Source: Butyricicoccus sp. OM04-18BH (lineage in GTDB: Bacteria > Bacillota > Clostridia > Oscillospirales > Butyricicoccaceae). Taken from it: a stretch of DNA of 64,000 bases. The DNA is taken from NCBI RefSeq assembly GCF_003481705.1, contig NZ_QULN01000005.1, forward strand, positions 136,586-200,585, read 5' to 3'. The position numbers and the translations under genes were made by a program. The notes below the pieces were generated by a model, which did no database searches, was not told the DNA's origin, and worked only from the letters and a program-made list of their open reading frames with translations. Below, piece by piece: positions 1 through 7,995 of this stretch; position 1 is the stretch's first letter, and the number at the start of each line of letters is the position of its first letter.

Positions 1-69
1 GCTATGCTCCGATTTCTGTTTTCCTTATCGATCCGCGCAGACAGGATGCAGATCATCCCGAATACGAGA

Positions 70-1308
70 TTATCTGTTTTTCCGGGCGTGGCCGATCAGG
101 TAGCAGACAGCGGCTACGATCATGCCGTTGATGGAGGCGATGCCCCAGGACACAACATTTGCAACCACGGCGCCCAGGATGACGCCTGCGACCGCATACC
201 AGTTGACCGTCTCGGTGACTTCGACGTCCCGGTACTTCTCGCGGTCCATGAAGAAGCTCATGACGAGGATGATGCCGACCGGGGGCAGCGTGCAGTTCAG
301 AATATTCAGCCAGCCGCAGAAGTTCCAGTACAGCCAGACGGCGAGCGCCGTGCCGACGATGCCGGAGATGAGGACCATCGGCTTTTTCTTCTGACCGAAG
401 ATGTTCGCGAGACCCAGACCGGCCGAGTAGAGCGCGTTGTCGTTGGTCGTCCAGATATTGAGGCCGAGCACCAGAATAGCCAGATAGAACAGACCGAGGT
501 TGATCATGACCTCGAAAATGTCGTTGCCGCCGACGTAGACCGAGGAGATCGCGCCGAAGAAGAACATCAGCGAGTTGCCGATGAAAAAGGCGATGACGGT
601 CGTGATGGCGCCGATCCTGCCGTTTCGCGCAAAACGGGAGAAATTCGGGGTCGCCGTGCCGCCGGAGACAAACGAGCCGATGACCAGACCCGCGCCGCCG
701 ATGACGGTCAGCGTGCCGCTGGATTTCGCGAACTGGTCGATGATCGTGCCGTCGCCGCGCGAGACCGCCATGACCATGGCGATCGTACCGAGAATGGCGA
801 CGAGCGGAACCGCGATGTAGCTGATGAGCGTCAGCGACTTGATGCCGAAGTACGCCGAAGCGGTCATGCACGCGCCGGCGATGATGACGAGCGCCCATTC
901 CGCCGCGGTGCTGCCGCCGAGCAGCTCATTTGCGACCGGAATGGCGAACATGGCGATGCCGACGCCGAACCAGCCGATCTGCGTGAAGGAGATCATCGCC
1001 GAGGGCAGATACGAGCCCTTGCTGCCGAAGGCCTTGCGCGCGAGCAGATCAAGGCTCATGCCGGTCTCCGCGCCGACGTAGCCGAGCAGGCCGGTGTACA
1101 GGCTGAGGATGAGGCCGCCGATGATGAGCGAGACAAGGAAGCCGCCGAAATCCAGACCGTCGGCCAGCTCCTGACCGACCCACATGCTCGCCGAGAAAAA
1201 GGTGAAGCCGAGCATGATCATGAACATGGTCACGATGCCGCGGCGCGCATACTGCGGCACCGCCGCCTCCGCAAAGTCGATATCTACCGTCGCTTGTTCT
1301 TTTTTCAT
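70..1308 (-). CDS. codB: Cytosine permease-like NCS1 transporter
   Basis: The 412-residue protein is almost entirely hydrophobic, with about twelve membrane segments, and matches the CodB branch of the NCS1 nucleobase:cation symporters in length and in its N-terminal FFSASMWVG...GL segment. NCS1 carriers import cytosine or related bases with H+ or Na+. It starts at ATG 1308 and lies 32 bp downstream of a phosphoribosyltransferase-like gene on the same strand. The two genes therefore look like an operon for uptake and ribosylation of a base. The exact base (cytosine, uracil or a purine) cannot be read from the sequence. The ribosome site is weak (GGACGG), which suggests translation coupled to the upstream gene. 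Confidence 0.85.
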   Translation of the reverse strand: MKKEQATVDIDFAEAAVPQYARRGIVTMFMIMLGFTFFSASMWVGQELADGLDFGGFLVSLIIGGLILSLYTGLLGYVGAETGMSLDLLARKAFGSKGSYLPSAMISFTQIGWFGVGIAMFAIPVANELLGGSTAAEWALVIIAGACMTASAYFGIKSLTLISYIAVPLVAILGTIAMVMAVSRGDGTIIDQFAKSSGTLTVIGGAGLVIGSFVSGGTATPNFSRFARNGRIGAITTVIAFFIGNSLMFFFGAISSVYVGGNDIFEVMINLGLFYLAILVLGLNIWTTNDNALYSAGLGLANIFGQKKKPMVLISGIVGTALAVWLYWNFCGWLNILNCTLPPVGIILVMSFFMDREKYRDVEVTETVNWYAVAGVILGAVVANVVSWGIASINGMIVAAVCYLIGHARKNR

Positions 1309-1340
1309 TGATTACCGTCCAATCTTTTGCTGTGAATCTG

Positions 1341-2438
1341 TTACAGGATGTACTTTTTGAGCGTCGAGGTGAACTCCTCGATTCGCTGAAGGGCGATCTG
1401 CTCGAGCGAGATGCCGCGCAGGCTCTCGACGAAGCCGCGCTCCTGCTGATACAGCCAGCGCGTCAGCTTTTCATCGAGTTTTCCGTAGTGGCAGTCTCTG
1501 ACCCAGTCCTCGTAGGAGATCGGCAGAGCGTGGCCGAGCTTTTCCTCGAGCAGCGCCTGCTTGTCGATCTTATCCGCACGCTCGAGAATGCCGTTCCAGA
1601 ATTCGAGTACCTCGTCGATGTGCTCATGGATCTCGTAGCGGCGCGCGCCGCCGTCATAGATCGTGCACTTTTCGAACAGCGGGTTCTGCATGGAAAGTGT
1701 CTCGCGGCGGAACGCCGGGGCAATGATGCCGCCCTTCCAGTAGAAGTCGATGAGCGCGCGGTTGATGCCGGAAACGCCCTTGTCGCCCTCCTCGTAGCAG
1801 CTGAACACGCCCTCGTAGTACACGGTGATGAAACCCTCGAAGTCCGGCCAGTAGGTGCGGATCTCTCGGGTCAGCTTTTCGAGGATCTCGATGCCCTGCG
1901 TGCCGCCGATGGTGAACAGAACGATGTTGCGCAGCTGTGCGCCCTGTCTGCGGTAGTAGTCGGTGACATAGCGCAGACACTGCACGAGCGTTTCGCCCGA
2001 GGCGATGATGTCGCCGATCATGAGCGTGCTGTTGGGCACCATGGTCAGCTTGCAGTATTTGATGTCGAGCGACATCTCATCGTTCTCGCCGAACACGCGC
2101 TCGCTGGACATAAAGCTGATGTCGTGCACGCGGATGTGTTCCTTGTAGCAGCTCTCCTCGAGCGGATAGTTGAGCGCGCCGCGCAGGATGGAGAGAATAT
2201 TGGCGGACGTGATTTTCTTCTGCTCCTTGAGGTAGTACATCATCTGCGAGGTCGCGGTGACGAGCGAGGCATAGACCTCGTAGCCGACGACCTCGGGATG
2301 GTTCATCAGCTTGCGCGTCTCCGCCTCGGAAACGATGTAGTACTCGTTGAGAAAGCTGCCGCCCTCGAGGCGGTAGCAGTCCACGCCCTGGTCGCAGAAT
2401 TCCGGGACAATGTGGACGTCGTTCCAGTTTTCGATCAT
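1341..2438 (-). CDS. Phosphoribosyltransferase-like protein
   Basis: A soluble protein of 365 residues. Residues about 140-151 (MIGDIIASGETL) have the form of the PRPP-binding loop of type I phosphoribosyltransferases, in which an acidic residue precedes a T/S-G-x-T-like turn. Residues about 82-96 (ILRGAL) resemble an upstream substrate loop. The C-terminal 180 residues are not recognised, and the protein is about twice the length of a simple base PRTase. The ATG at 2438 is chosen because GGAGG stands 7 bases upstream; an in-frame TTG at 2456 would overlap that ribosome site. Co-transcription with a CodB-type permease suggests salvage of an imported base. A leader terminator lies directly upstream. 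Function beyond a PRTase fold is inferred. Confidence 0.7.
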   Translation of the reverse strand: MIENWNDVHIVPEFCDQGVDCYRLEGGSFLNEYYIVSEAETRKLMNHPEVVGYEVYASLVTATSQMMYYLKEQKKITSANILSILRGALNYPLEESCYKEHIRVHDISFMSSERVFGENDEMSLDIKYCKLTMVPNSTLMIGDIIASGETLVQCLRYVTDYYRRQGAQLRNIVLFTIGGTQGIEILEKLTREIRTYWPDFEGFITVYYEGVFSCYEEGDKGVSGINRALIDFYWKGGIIAPAFRRETLSMQNPLFEKCTIYDGGARRYEIHEHIDEVLEFWNGILERADKIDKQALLEEKLGHALPISYEDWVRDCHYGKLDEKLTRWLYQQERGFVESLRGISLEQIALQRIEEFTSTLKKYIL

Positions 2439-2454
2439 TTCATTTTCCTCCCAC

Positions 2455-2492
2455 AAAAAAGGACCGGCTGCCGTTTTAGGGGCAGGGGGTCC
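2455..2492 (-). terminator. Leader terminator (attenuator) before the PRTase gene
   Basis: On the minus strand GGACC..CTGCC pairs with GGCAG..GGTCC around an 8-base loop and is followed by six T. It lies between the promoter at 2588-2617 and the GGAGG at 2446-2450. It would therefore end transcripts before the operon unless antagonised, which is the layout of a riboswitch or attenuator. Confidence 0.75.
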
Positions 2493-2581
2493 TTGGTCAT
2501 ACAGGTCTGTTCAGGGAAACGGGCGGGTGTCCGCATGATGTGTATTCGTGCCGCATATCCGTGCGCCTCCCTTTTTTCGAC
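2493..2581 (-). promoter_or_regulatory. Candidate aptamer/leader RNA of the PRTase-permease operon
   Basis: About 90 transcribed bases lie between the promoter and the leader terminator. They can form a CGCA(CGGATA)TGCG hairpin, and a GGGA..GGC segment can pair with GCC..TCCC to close a junction. I do not recognise the ligand class. The GGATATG loop is reminiscent of the purine riboswitch P2 loop, but the rest of the purine core is absent. There is no PyrR-box-like sequence. Confidence 0.4.
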
Positions 2582-2587
2582 TACTTT

Positions 2588-2617
2588 ATTATACGGGACA
2601 GAGCGTGTGGTTATCAA
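2588..2617 (-). promoter_or_regulatory. Sigma-A-type promoter for the PRTase-codB operon
   Basis: On the minus strand TTGATA (2612-2617), an 18-base spacer and TATAAT (2588-2593) match the housekeeping consensus. Transcription would begin near 2581. Confidence 0.75.
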
Positions 2618-2638
2618 TAAGGGGGAGTGTATTATATC

Positions 2639-2682
2639 TATGGCAGCACCGCACAATGAAAACTGCGGCGGTATTTCCCTAT
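2639..2682. repeat. Short MITE-like copy (about 44 bp)
   Basis: TAtGGCAgCACCGCACAAT and, at the right end, GCGGTATTtCCCTA closely match the two terminal inverted repeats of the larger element at 11561-11727, with its interior deleted. It lies just upstream of the PRTase promoter. Confidence 0.6.
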
Positions 2683-2689
2683 CGTAAAG

Positions 2690-2711
2690 AAAAGAAGCCC
2701 GCGAGGGGCTT
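2690..2711 (-). terminator. Terminator after the SLH protein gene
   Basis: On the minus strand GAAGCCC(CTCGC)GGGCTTC is followed by TTTTCTTT, 15 bp after the stop of the gene ending at 2727. Confidence 0.75.
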
Positions 2712-2726
2712 CCTTTGGAGCGGTGT

Positions 2727-5700
2727 TTACTTGGTAAATGCGATGGTCGGTTCAGCACCAAGGATGAAAGACCCCGGCATCGTAACGGTAAAGTTAATAG
2801 TCGAAGTACCATCGGAGATTACAAGCATACTCGTCTTGGTATCAAACATTTCGTACGGAATCTTCAGAGAAATGTTATTCTCTTCGATATAATATGCTCC
2901 GCCGTTATCAAGGTTATAGATAGAACCGGTTTTGTCATATGCTACATCATTTACAGTAACAGTTAAATTCTGCGCTAGCCACTTTTCTGCATTGGAAAAT
3001 GTGAGCGTACAATATACGTTGCTGCCTTTGGTAATCGTCGGCAGTTCGGTCGGAACCTTTACTTCGCTCTCGCCCGGCTCAGTCGGGGTGGTCGGCTCGG
3101 TGGGGTCGGTCGAACCGCTGACTGTCAGTTCATAGGAAACATCAGCATAGTCCGGTGCGGTAAGCGTGATGGTGTAGGTGCCGGGCTGCTTGAACAGAGA
3201 GGCAAAGAGGTCGAGCCTGTCATAATCGCGCACAGCGCCGCCGTTCTCGCTGCCGGTAGAATACAGACGGAATTCCTTCTCGTCGAAGCTGAAACTGCTG
3301 ATGTTCTTGGTCAGCGTGGTATCGTTTACCTTAACCGAGGTTACTGCATTCAGATACTCTTTCAGGTCGGTGGCGTTCAGTCCGTTGAAGCTGAAGCGAT
3401 AAACCGGATACTGCGTTCCGTAGAAATCAGAAATGCTTTTCTGTTCATACGAGGAAATTTCCGGTGCAGTCTTGGTATCAGGCGTATCTACTTTTTCCAT
3501 CGTAAACTCCGCCATCAAATTCTCGTAATACTCTGCCGACAGGGTGAGCTGATAGCTGCCCGGCTTGACGTTGTGCAGGATGAGGCTCTTGTTATCCTCC
3601 GCGATTTCGTAGTAAACCGCGTCGCTGCCTTCAACGCCCTTGCTGTAAACCGTATCGTCGCCGAGCTTTACGGATTTCAGATTTTTCAGGAAATCGCCCT
3701 CCGAGCCGTTGACGGTCAGGGTGACGGTCTGCGCATCCTGATCGACCTTTGCCAAGAGCGAGAGTTTTTCCTCGTTCACCTTGCTGTAAGTAAACTTCAC
3801 AGTCTGCGGCTTATAGCCTGCGGACTCGATTTTCAGCGCGTTCTCGCCGACATGGAGCAGGTCCTTTTTCAGCGTGATGGTGTTACCGTCAATGCTGTAA
3901 TACTCCTCGCCAAGCTCACGCCAGTCGCCGTTCAGGTAGAGCGCGGAAACCTTGCCGAGGTAATCCTCGCCGTTTGCGAAGGTCAGAACAACGTCCTCCC
4001 CCTGCTTGTTCTCCGAAACAGCCGGTGCGATGTAATCGAGCTTGCCGGACGCGGTGCTGTCCTGAATGTCGCCGAGCAGGCCGTCCTCAAGGATCGCCTT
4101 GGTGGCGTGCGGCGGGAATACGCTTGCCTCATGGCTCGACTGGAAATCTGCGTAGGACTTCCACAGCTTACCGTTACGGTCGGTCGAAACGTAGTCCGTG
4201 TAGTCCGTGCCGCTGAAATACTTGACGTCGCCCTTGTTGAATACGCTGTCCAGTGTGGAGGCGTTGTACTTCCAGTATTCGAGAACCGCAGTCGAGTCGG
4301 CAGTCGATTTGTTCAGCTTATCGAGCACGTTCGCGTTCGCGACAAGGTCGCTGTCGAACAGGAAATCGGTCGAAATCGCGTAGCCGCCGGACGAGCCGTC
4401 GCTGCTGCTGCCGCCGGAAGTGCTTCCGGTCGCGCGGCTGATGGCGTCATAGGTGATGGCGTTCTGTTTGGCCGGCTGTTCGCCCTCCGCTACCGTAAAG
4501 CTCTTGCTGAACTTCTTAAAGCCGTTCGCCTCGATGGTGAGCGTATATTCGCCCTTGTACGGCAGGTTGTTGCGGCCGTCCGTTGCCGAAACATCGTTAT
4601 AGAGCACGAACAGGTCCTGACTGATGAGGTAGTAATCCTTGATTTTTTCGAGCGTCTTGGTTGCGCCGGTCGGGTCGGTGAGCGTTACCTTTTCAATCGG
4701 GTCCACGATGCCGTAAACCAGATTACTAACCGCGAAGTGCAGATTTACGCCCGACTGCGGTGTTTCCTTTACCCTGAGTTCGGGAGTTGCGTAATTCTGG
4801 ACATGGATGGACGCGAGCGCCGTGGACTTGACGTTGTTGCCGTCGGTCGAGGTCACGCGGACGTAATAGCGGCCGTTGGAGCGGAAATTATCCTGGTTGA
4901 ACGGAATGGTCAGCGTCGCGACCGTGCTGCCGTTGTGCTCCGCCGTGCCCTTCGTAAAGTTCAGATTGCGGTTCCACGTGTTCTTGTACTGGTCGTAGGC
5001 GACGAGCTGAACCGCGCTTTCGCTCGACGAAGCGTCATAGGACGCGATATTGTCGAACCACGCCTTGTCGGCTTCCGAGGTGTAGTTGAACATCACGACA
5101 ACGCTGCCCTCGCCGTTCTCATTCAGAACGAGCGGCTCGGAATAGCTCGGGTGCTCGCTGCGGACAGCAGAAGTGCCGAAGGTGGTCTTGCTCGGCAGGA
5201 CGCGCACGTTGCCTGCGTTATCATAGTTGGTGAGGTAGTAATCCCAGAGGTCGAGCGGACCGTGCTTAATGAAGTAATCCGGCAGGTAGTCCTCGCCGGT
5301 GTAGACCGCGCCCTCTGCGGCCGTGCCGAGAGAGATCGTCTGCGTCTTTGCGCCGCTTGTCAGCGTGACCGAACCCGGCTGCGCCACGAGCGGAATTTTC
5401 GCAACGGCGCCGTCATCGGTCACCTTGGAAACCGCATTCTTGACGTCCGCGCCGTCTACCGTAACGGTCGTGCCGCCGAGCGTGAAGCCGTCCTTGAAGC
5501 TGAGCGCGAGATATGCGCCGGTGTCGGTGGTGACGACCTTGGCGTCCGCGATTGCGGCCTGCGTCACCTGACTGCCGCCCGAAGTAGAGCCGCCGGACGA
5601 AGAACCGCCAGAGGACGAACCGCCGGAAGAACTGCCGCCGGAGGAGCCGCCCGAAGCGCCGCCGGAGGTCGAGGTGCTAACGGTCTCAGTCTTGCCTGCG

Positions 5701-6713
5701 TCAACCGCCTTGCTGCCGGCCTTGACGCCGAAAACGCCTGCGGCGGCGGAAACCTTGGTGCCGGTGGTGGAAACCGAAACGTTATTCGCGTGCGCCTGTA
5801 CCGCGCCGACCTTGCCGGAGCCGGAGATTTTCGCGCCGTCCGCGATGACGGTAATGCTGTCAACCGTACCGGAAACCGCGATGTCGGTGTTTGCGGCGAT
5901 GCCCTTGCCGGCCTTGGTGTTCGCGAAGTTTACGCCGCTCTCGCCGCCGCGCAGCAAAATGCGGCCGGTGACGGTGACGTTCGAGAGGTCGATCTGCGAT
6001 ACGCCGTCCGCGATGATCAGATCGCCGTTGATGGTCTTTCCTGCGAGCGATACGCTGTTGTCGCGCACGATGAGGCTGCCGTCCACGGTTTCGGGGAGCG
6101 ATGCGCTTGCGTCCGCATAGGTGCTTGCCATATCGCTGATGATTTTGGCAAATTCCGCGCGGGTAATGTTGCTTTTCGGGTTCAGCGCGCCATTCGCGCC
6201 GTTTACATAGCCGTTTTCAACGAGCGCGGCCGCGCTGTCCGCCGCCCACGAAGAAACGCTTGCGCTGTCCGAGAAAACGTTCAGCGAAGCGGTGCTGCCG
6301 CTTTCGTGCGCAAACGCGCGTGCCAGTACGGTGAACGCCTCCTCGCGAGTGATGGGGCGTTCCGGGTTCAGCTGACCGTTCGCGCCCTGAAAGGTGCCCA
6401 TGGCAACCGCTGCGGCGAGGTCGCTTCTGTACCACGCATCCGCGCTCACATCGTTGTAGCCGGAGAGGTCGGCGGTCTTTTTCGCGGCAAAGGCGCGGTT
6501 GATGATGGCGGCCATCTGCGCGCGGGTCAGCAGGCCCGCACCGTCAATCCGTCCGTTCGCACCGTTCAGCAGACCGTTGTCCACGGCGCGGCGCAGACCG
6601 GCTGCGGACCAGTCGGTCGGGAAATCGTGAAAATCCTCGGGGGACGCGGCGAATGCGTTCGGTACGAGCATCGCGCCGGCCAGCAGCAGAGCGAGGGTTT
6701 GTTTCTTCTTCAA
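2727..6713 (-). CDS. SLH-domain surface protein with Gly/Ser linker and repeated Ig-like/HID-like domains
   Basis: A secreted protein of 1,328 residues. It has a signal peptide (residues 1-22, KKKQTLALLLAGAMLVPNAFA), then three SLH domains (about 25-200) with the usual TRAQ/TREE/TRAE motifs that bind cell-wall polymer. A beta-rich segment (about 205-350) and a Gly/Ser-rich linker (about 350-390) follow, and then many beta-sandwich repeats. Several repeats (for example near residues 930-1010) end in 'GENALKIESAGYK'-type strands and resemble the Shr-like haemoglobin-interacting domain (DUF1533 type), which could mean haem-protein binding; that is inference. The start is TTG at 6713, nine bases after GGAGG, with no suitable in-frame ATG. 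The leader carries a terminator and the promoter is bracketed by matched inverted repeats. It is monocistronic. Confidence 0.88.
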   Translation of the reverse strand: MKKKQTLALLLAGAMLVPNAFAASPEDFHDFPTDWSAAGLRRAVDNGLLNGANGRIDGAGLLTRAQMAAIINRAFAAKKTADLSGYNDVSADAWYRSDLAAAVAMGTFQGANGQLNPERPITREEAFTVLARAFAHESGSTASLNVFSDSASVSSWAADSAAALVENGYVNGANGALNPKSNITRAEFAKIISDMASTYADASASLPETVDGSLIVRDNSVSLAGKTINGDLIIADGVSQIDLSNVTVTGRILLRGGESGVNFANTKAGKGIAANTDIAVSGTVDSITVIADGAKISGSGKVGAVQAHANNVSVSTTGTKVSAAAGVFGVKAGSKAVDAGKTETVSTSTSGGASGGSSGGSSSGGSSSGGSSSGGSTSGGSQVTQAAIADAKVVTTDTGAYLALSFKDGFTLGGTTVTVDGADVKNAVSKVTDDGAVAKIPLVAQPGSVTLTSGAKTQTISLGTAAEGAVYTGEDYLPDYFIKHGPLDLWDYYLTNYDNAGNVRVLPSKTTFGTSAVRSEHPSYSEPLVLNENGEGSVVVMFNYTSEADKAWFDNIASYDASSSESAVQLVAYDQYKNTWNRNLNFTKGTAEHNGSTVATLTIPFNQDNFRSNGRYYVRVTSTDGNNVKSTALASIHVQNYATPELRVKETPQSGVNLHFAVSNLVYGIVDPIEKVTLTDPTGATKTLEKIKDYYLISQDLFVLYNDVSATDGRNNLPYKGEYTLTIEANGFKKFSKSFTVAEGEQPAKQNAITYDAISRATGSTSGGSSSDGSSGGYAISTDFLFDSDLVANANVLDKLNKSTADSTAVLEYWKYNASTLDSVFNKGDVKYFSGTDYTDYVSTDRNGKLWKSYADFQSSHEASVFPPHATKAILEDGLLGDIQDSTASGKLDYIAPAVSENKQGEDVVLTFANGEDYLGKVSALYLNGDWRELGEEYYSIDGNTITLKKDLLHVGENALKIESAGYKPQTVKFTYSKVNEEKLSLLAKVDQDAQTVTLTVNGSEGDFLKNLKSVKLGDDTVYSKGVEGSDAVYYEIAEDNKSLILHNVKPGSYQLTLSAEYYENLMAEFTMEKVDTPDTKTAPEISSYEQKSISDFYGTQYPVYRFSFNGLNATDLKEYLNAVTSVKVNDTTLTKNISSFSFDEKEFRLYSTGSENGGAVRDYDRLDLFASLFKQPGTYTITLTAPDYADVSYELTVSGSTDPTEPTTPTEPGESEVKVPTELPTITKGSNVYCTLTFSNAEKWLAQNLTVTVNDVAYDKTGSIYNLDNGGAYYIEENNISLKIPYEMFDTKTSMLVISDGTSTINFTVTMPGSFILGAEPTIAFTK

Positions 6714-6763
6714 GGGTTATATCCTCCTTATCGGTTGCGGTTACCCGAAGCTAACCGTTTCAG

Positions 6764-6792
6764 CAAAAAATGTCCTTTCCCGTCGGAAAGGA
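6764..6792 (-). terminator. Leader terminator upstream of the SLH gene
   Basis: On the minus strand TCCTTTCC(GACG)GGAAAGGA is followed by CATTTTTTG. It lies inside the roughly 160-base leader, about 50 bases before the start codon. Two further hairpins precede it (AGGCA..TGCCT at 6798-6814 and GCAGA..TCTGC near 6816-6832), so attenuation is likely. Confidence 0.6.
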
Positions 6793-6850
6793 TGAAAGGC
6801 AGTACCGTATGCCTGCGCAGAAGCGCTCTGCGGGCAGATCATGCGGTTAA

Positions 6851-6868
6851 AGTTAACGCGCGCTAACT
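6851..6868. promoter_or_regulatory. Operator A, AGTTA-N8-TAACT
   Basis: The near-perfect 18-bp palindrome AGTTAACGCGCGCTAACT begins about five bases downstream of the predicted start of transcription of the SLH gene. The same architecture recurs at 6982-6999. Confidence 0.55.
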
Positions 6869-6880
6869 CAAAGTGCTAAT

Positions 6881-6909
6881 AAAATACCATATCTCCTTTG
6901 CGTTGTCAA
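6881..6909 (-). promoter_or_regulatory. Promoter of the SLH surface protein gene
   Basis: On the minus strand TTGACA (6904-6909), a 17-base spacer and TATTTT (6881-6886). Transcription would start near 6873 and give a leader of about 160 bases. Confidence 0.65.
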
Positions 6910-6981
6910 CTCCTGTTTTTTGCAGCAGTTAACAGGCCTGCCACGCAAACGACACACAAAGCACACAATTTGCGGCAAACA

Positions 6982-6999
6982 AGTTAGATGGCGCTAACT
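6982..6999. promoter_or_regulatory. Operator B, AGTTA-N8-TAACT
   Basis: AGTTAGATGGCGCTAACT sits about 75 bp upstream of the -35 box of the SLH gene, 131 bp centre to centre from operator A. A half-site AGTTAAC lies between them at 6927-6933. The regulator is unknown. Confidence 0.5.
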
Positions 7000-7117
7000 T
7001 ATTTGCCGCACAATGCCGATAAAAATTTTTCGTCCGGTTCCGTCCTCCTCATCCGACTCATCCTGACGGCGGCGCCGTCTCGCGCTCGTCAAGCAGTACG
7101 ACGGCTATGAGGAAACG

Positions 7118-7153
7118 CAGATTGTCGGAAAAACGAAGTTTTTCGACAGTCTC
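7118..7153. repeat. 36-bp palindromic repeat, copy 1 (terminator-like)
   Basis: TGTCGGAAAAAC and GTTTTTCGACA arms form a hairpin that overlaps the stop of the minus-strand gene ending at 7152. It is 34/36 identical to the copy at 58720-58755. The A/T-rich stem would end with T on either strand, so it may act as a bidirectional terminator. Confidence 0.55.
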
Positions 7154-7400
7154 AGGCCCTGGCCTCCACGAACCACCGGCTGCCCTCCTGAAACAGGTAG
7201 GTCTCCCGGCCGTTTATCCGGACGGTATAGCGGATGCCGCCTCCCCCCACCTTCGTCGAGGACGCGCGGCATTTATACCCGAGCTGCTCGATCGCGAACA
7301 CGCGCCCGTTCATCCACCGGATCAGCCGCGGAAGCATCGTGCCGTCCTCATCAATATCCACGTTGACGGAAACATAGGTTTTGGTGTATCTTTCGGCCAT
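7152..7400 (-). CDS. Small hypothetical protein divergent from the XRE regulator
   Basis: A protein of 82 residues starting MAERYTKTYVSVNV. The ATG at 7400 has GGAGG 6 bases upstream, so longer in-frame extensions to 7535 are not needed. The sequence has no membrane segment; it is mixed alpha/beta with a Gly-rich KVGGGGIRY turn and a C-terminal strand pair ending RWFVEARA. I do not recognise a family. It shares a divergent control region with the XRE/ImmA operon. Its own promoter (TTGACA-17-TATAAT) is overlapped by copies of the same operator, so it is probably co-regulated with the cassette. Confidence 0.65.
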   Translation of the reverse strand: MAERYTKTYVSVNVDIDEDGTMLPRLIRWMNGRVFAIEQLGYKCRASSTKVGGGGIRYTVRINGRETYLFQEGSRWFVEARA

Positions 7401-7436
7401 ACTGCCACCTCCGATGTGCTGCTGCCGCGCTTTCTC

Positions 7437-7465
7437 TTGACGAGATGCGCAATTTATTGTATGAT
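7437..7465 (+). promoter_or_regulatory. Promoter of the XRE-ImmA-polymerase cassette
   Basis: TTGACG (7437-7442), a 17-base spacer and TATGAT (7460-7465) on the plus strand. The expected start of transcription falls within the palindrome at 7470-7486, so a bound repressor would block it. Confidence 0.6.
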
Positions 7466-7469
7466 AAAT

Positions 7470-7556
7470 GCGTAAACAGTTTACGCTTTTATTATACGCA
7501 TTTGTTTTACGCATGTCAATGGAAATTTCGAGCATTCATGCAATCCGTTTACGCAT
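7470..7556. promoter_or_regulatory. Operator array GTTTACGCAT with 17-bp palindrome
   Basis: A perfect palindrome GCGTAAAC-A-GTTTACGC (7470-7486) is followed by GTTTTACGCAT (7504-7514) and GTTTACGCAT (7547-7556). They overlap both divergent promoters and are presumably bound by the XRE protein encoded at 7579. Confidence 0.65.
7491..7519 (-). promoter_or_regulatory. Promoter of the 82-residue divergent gene
   Basis: TTGACA (7514-7519), a 17-base spacer and TATAAT (7491-7496) on the minus strand form a full consensus promoter. One operator copy lies in the spacer and the palindrome lies just downstream. Confidence 0.75.
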
Positions 7557-7578
7557 CACAAAATAAGGAGGCAGCACA

Positions 7579-7989
7579 ATGAGGTTTGGCGAAAAGCTCC
7601 GAAAGCTGCGCAAGGACAGCCATCTGACGCAGGCGGAGCTGGCGAAGCGCGCCGGTCTGGGACTGAAAACCATTACAAATTACGAAAAAGGCACTACTTA
7701 TCCGCAGGACCGCAGGGTCTACAGCGTGCTCGCCGAGATCCTCGGCACGAGCGCGGACTACCTGCACAACGAAAACGACGATTTCGTTTCGATGGCCGAA
7801 AAAGAATTCGGCTATCGCGGCCGCATCGGCGCGGAAAAGCTCGTCGGCGAGCTGACCGGTCTGTTCGCCGGCGGCGAGATGGCCGAGGAGGACATGGACG
7901 AGCTTATGCTCGCCATTCAGGAGGCCTATGTCGACGCCAAGCGGCGCAACAAGAAATATGCGCCGAAAAAATATCAGCAGCAGCCTTGA
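7579..7989 (+). CDS. XRE-family transcriptional regulator
   Basis: A protein of 136 residues with an N-terminal Cro/C1-type helix-turn-helix (residues about 6-60; LTQAELAKRAGLGLKTITNYEKG). A helical, lysine-rich C-terminal segment (about 70-132) may be the part recognised by the ImmA-type protease. An AAGGAGG site precedes the ATG. It is the first gene of the cassette, 6 bp from the ImmA gene, and is very likely the repressor that binds the GTTTACGCAT array at its own promoter. This pairing follows the ImmR/ImmA logic known from ICEBs1, in which the protease cleaves the repressor after stress. That function is inferred from arrangement. Confidence 0.88.
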   Translation: MRFGEKLRKLRKDSHLTQAELAKRAGLGLKTITNYEKGTTYPQDRRVYSVLAEILGTSADYLHNENDDFVSMAEKEFGYRGRIGAEKLVGELTGLFAGGEMAEEDMDELMLAIQEAYVDAKRRNKKYAPKKYQQQP

Positions 7990-7995
7990 AGCGGG

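Noticed and set aside
2493..2581. Purine or PRPP (ykkC) riboswitch in the PRTase leader
   Set aside because: Only a GGATATG loop is shared with purine aptamers and no ykkC core blocks are present.
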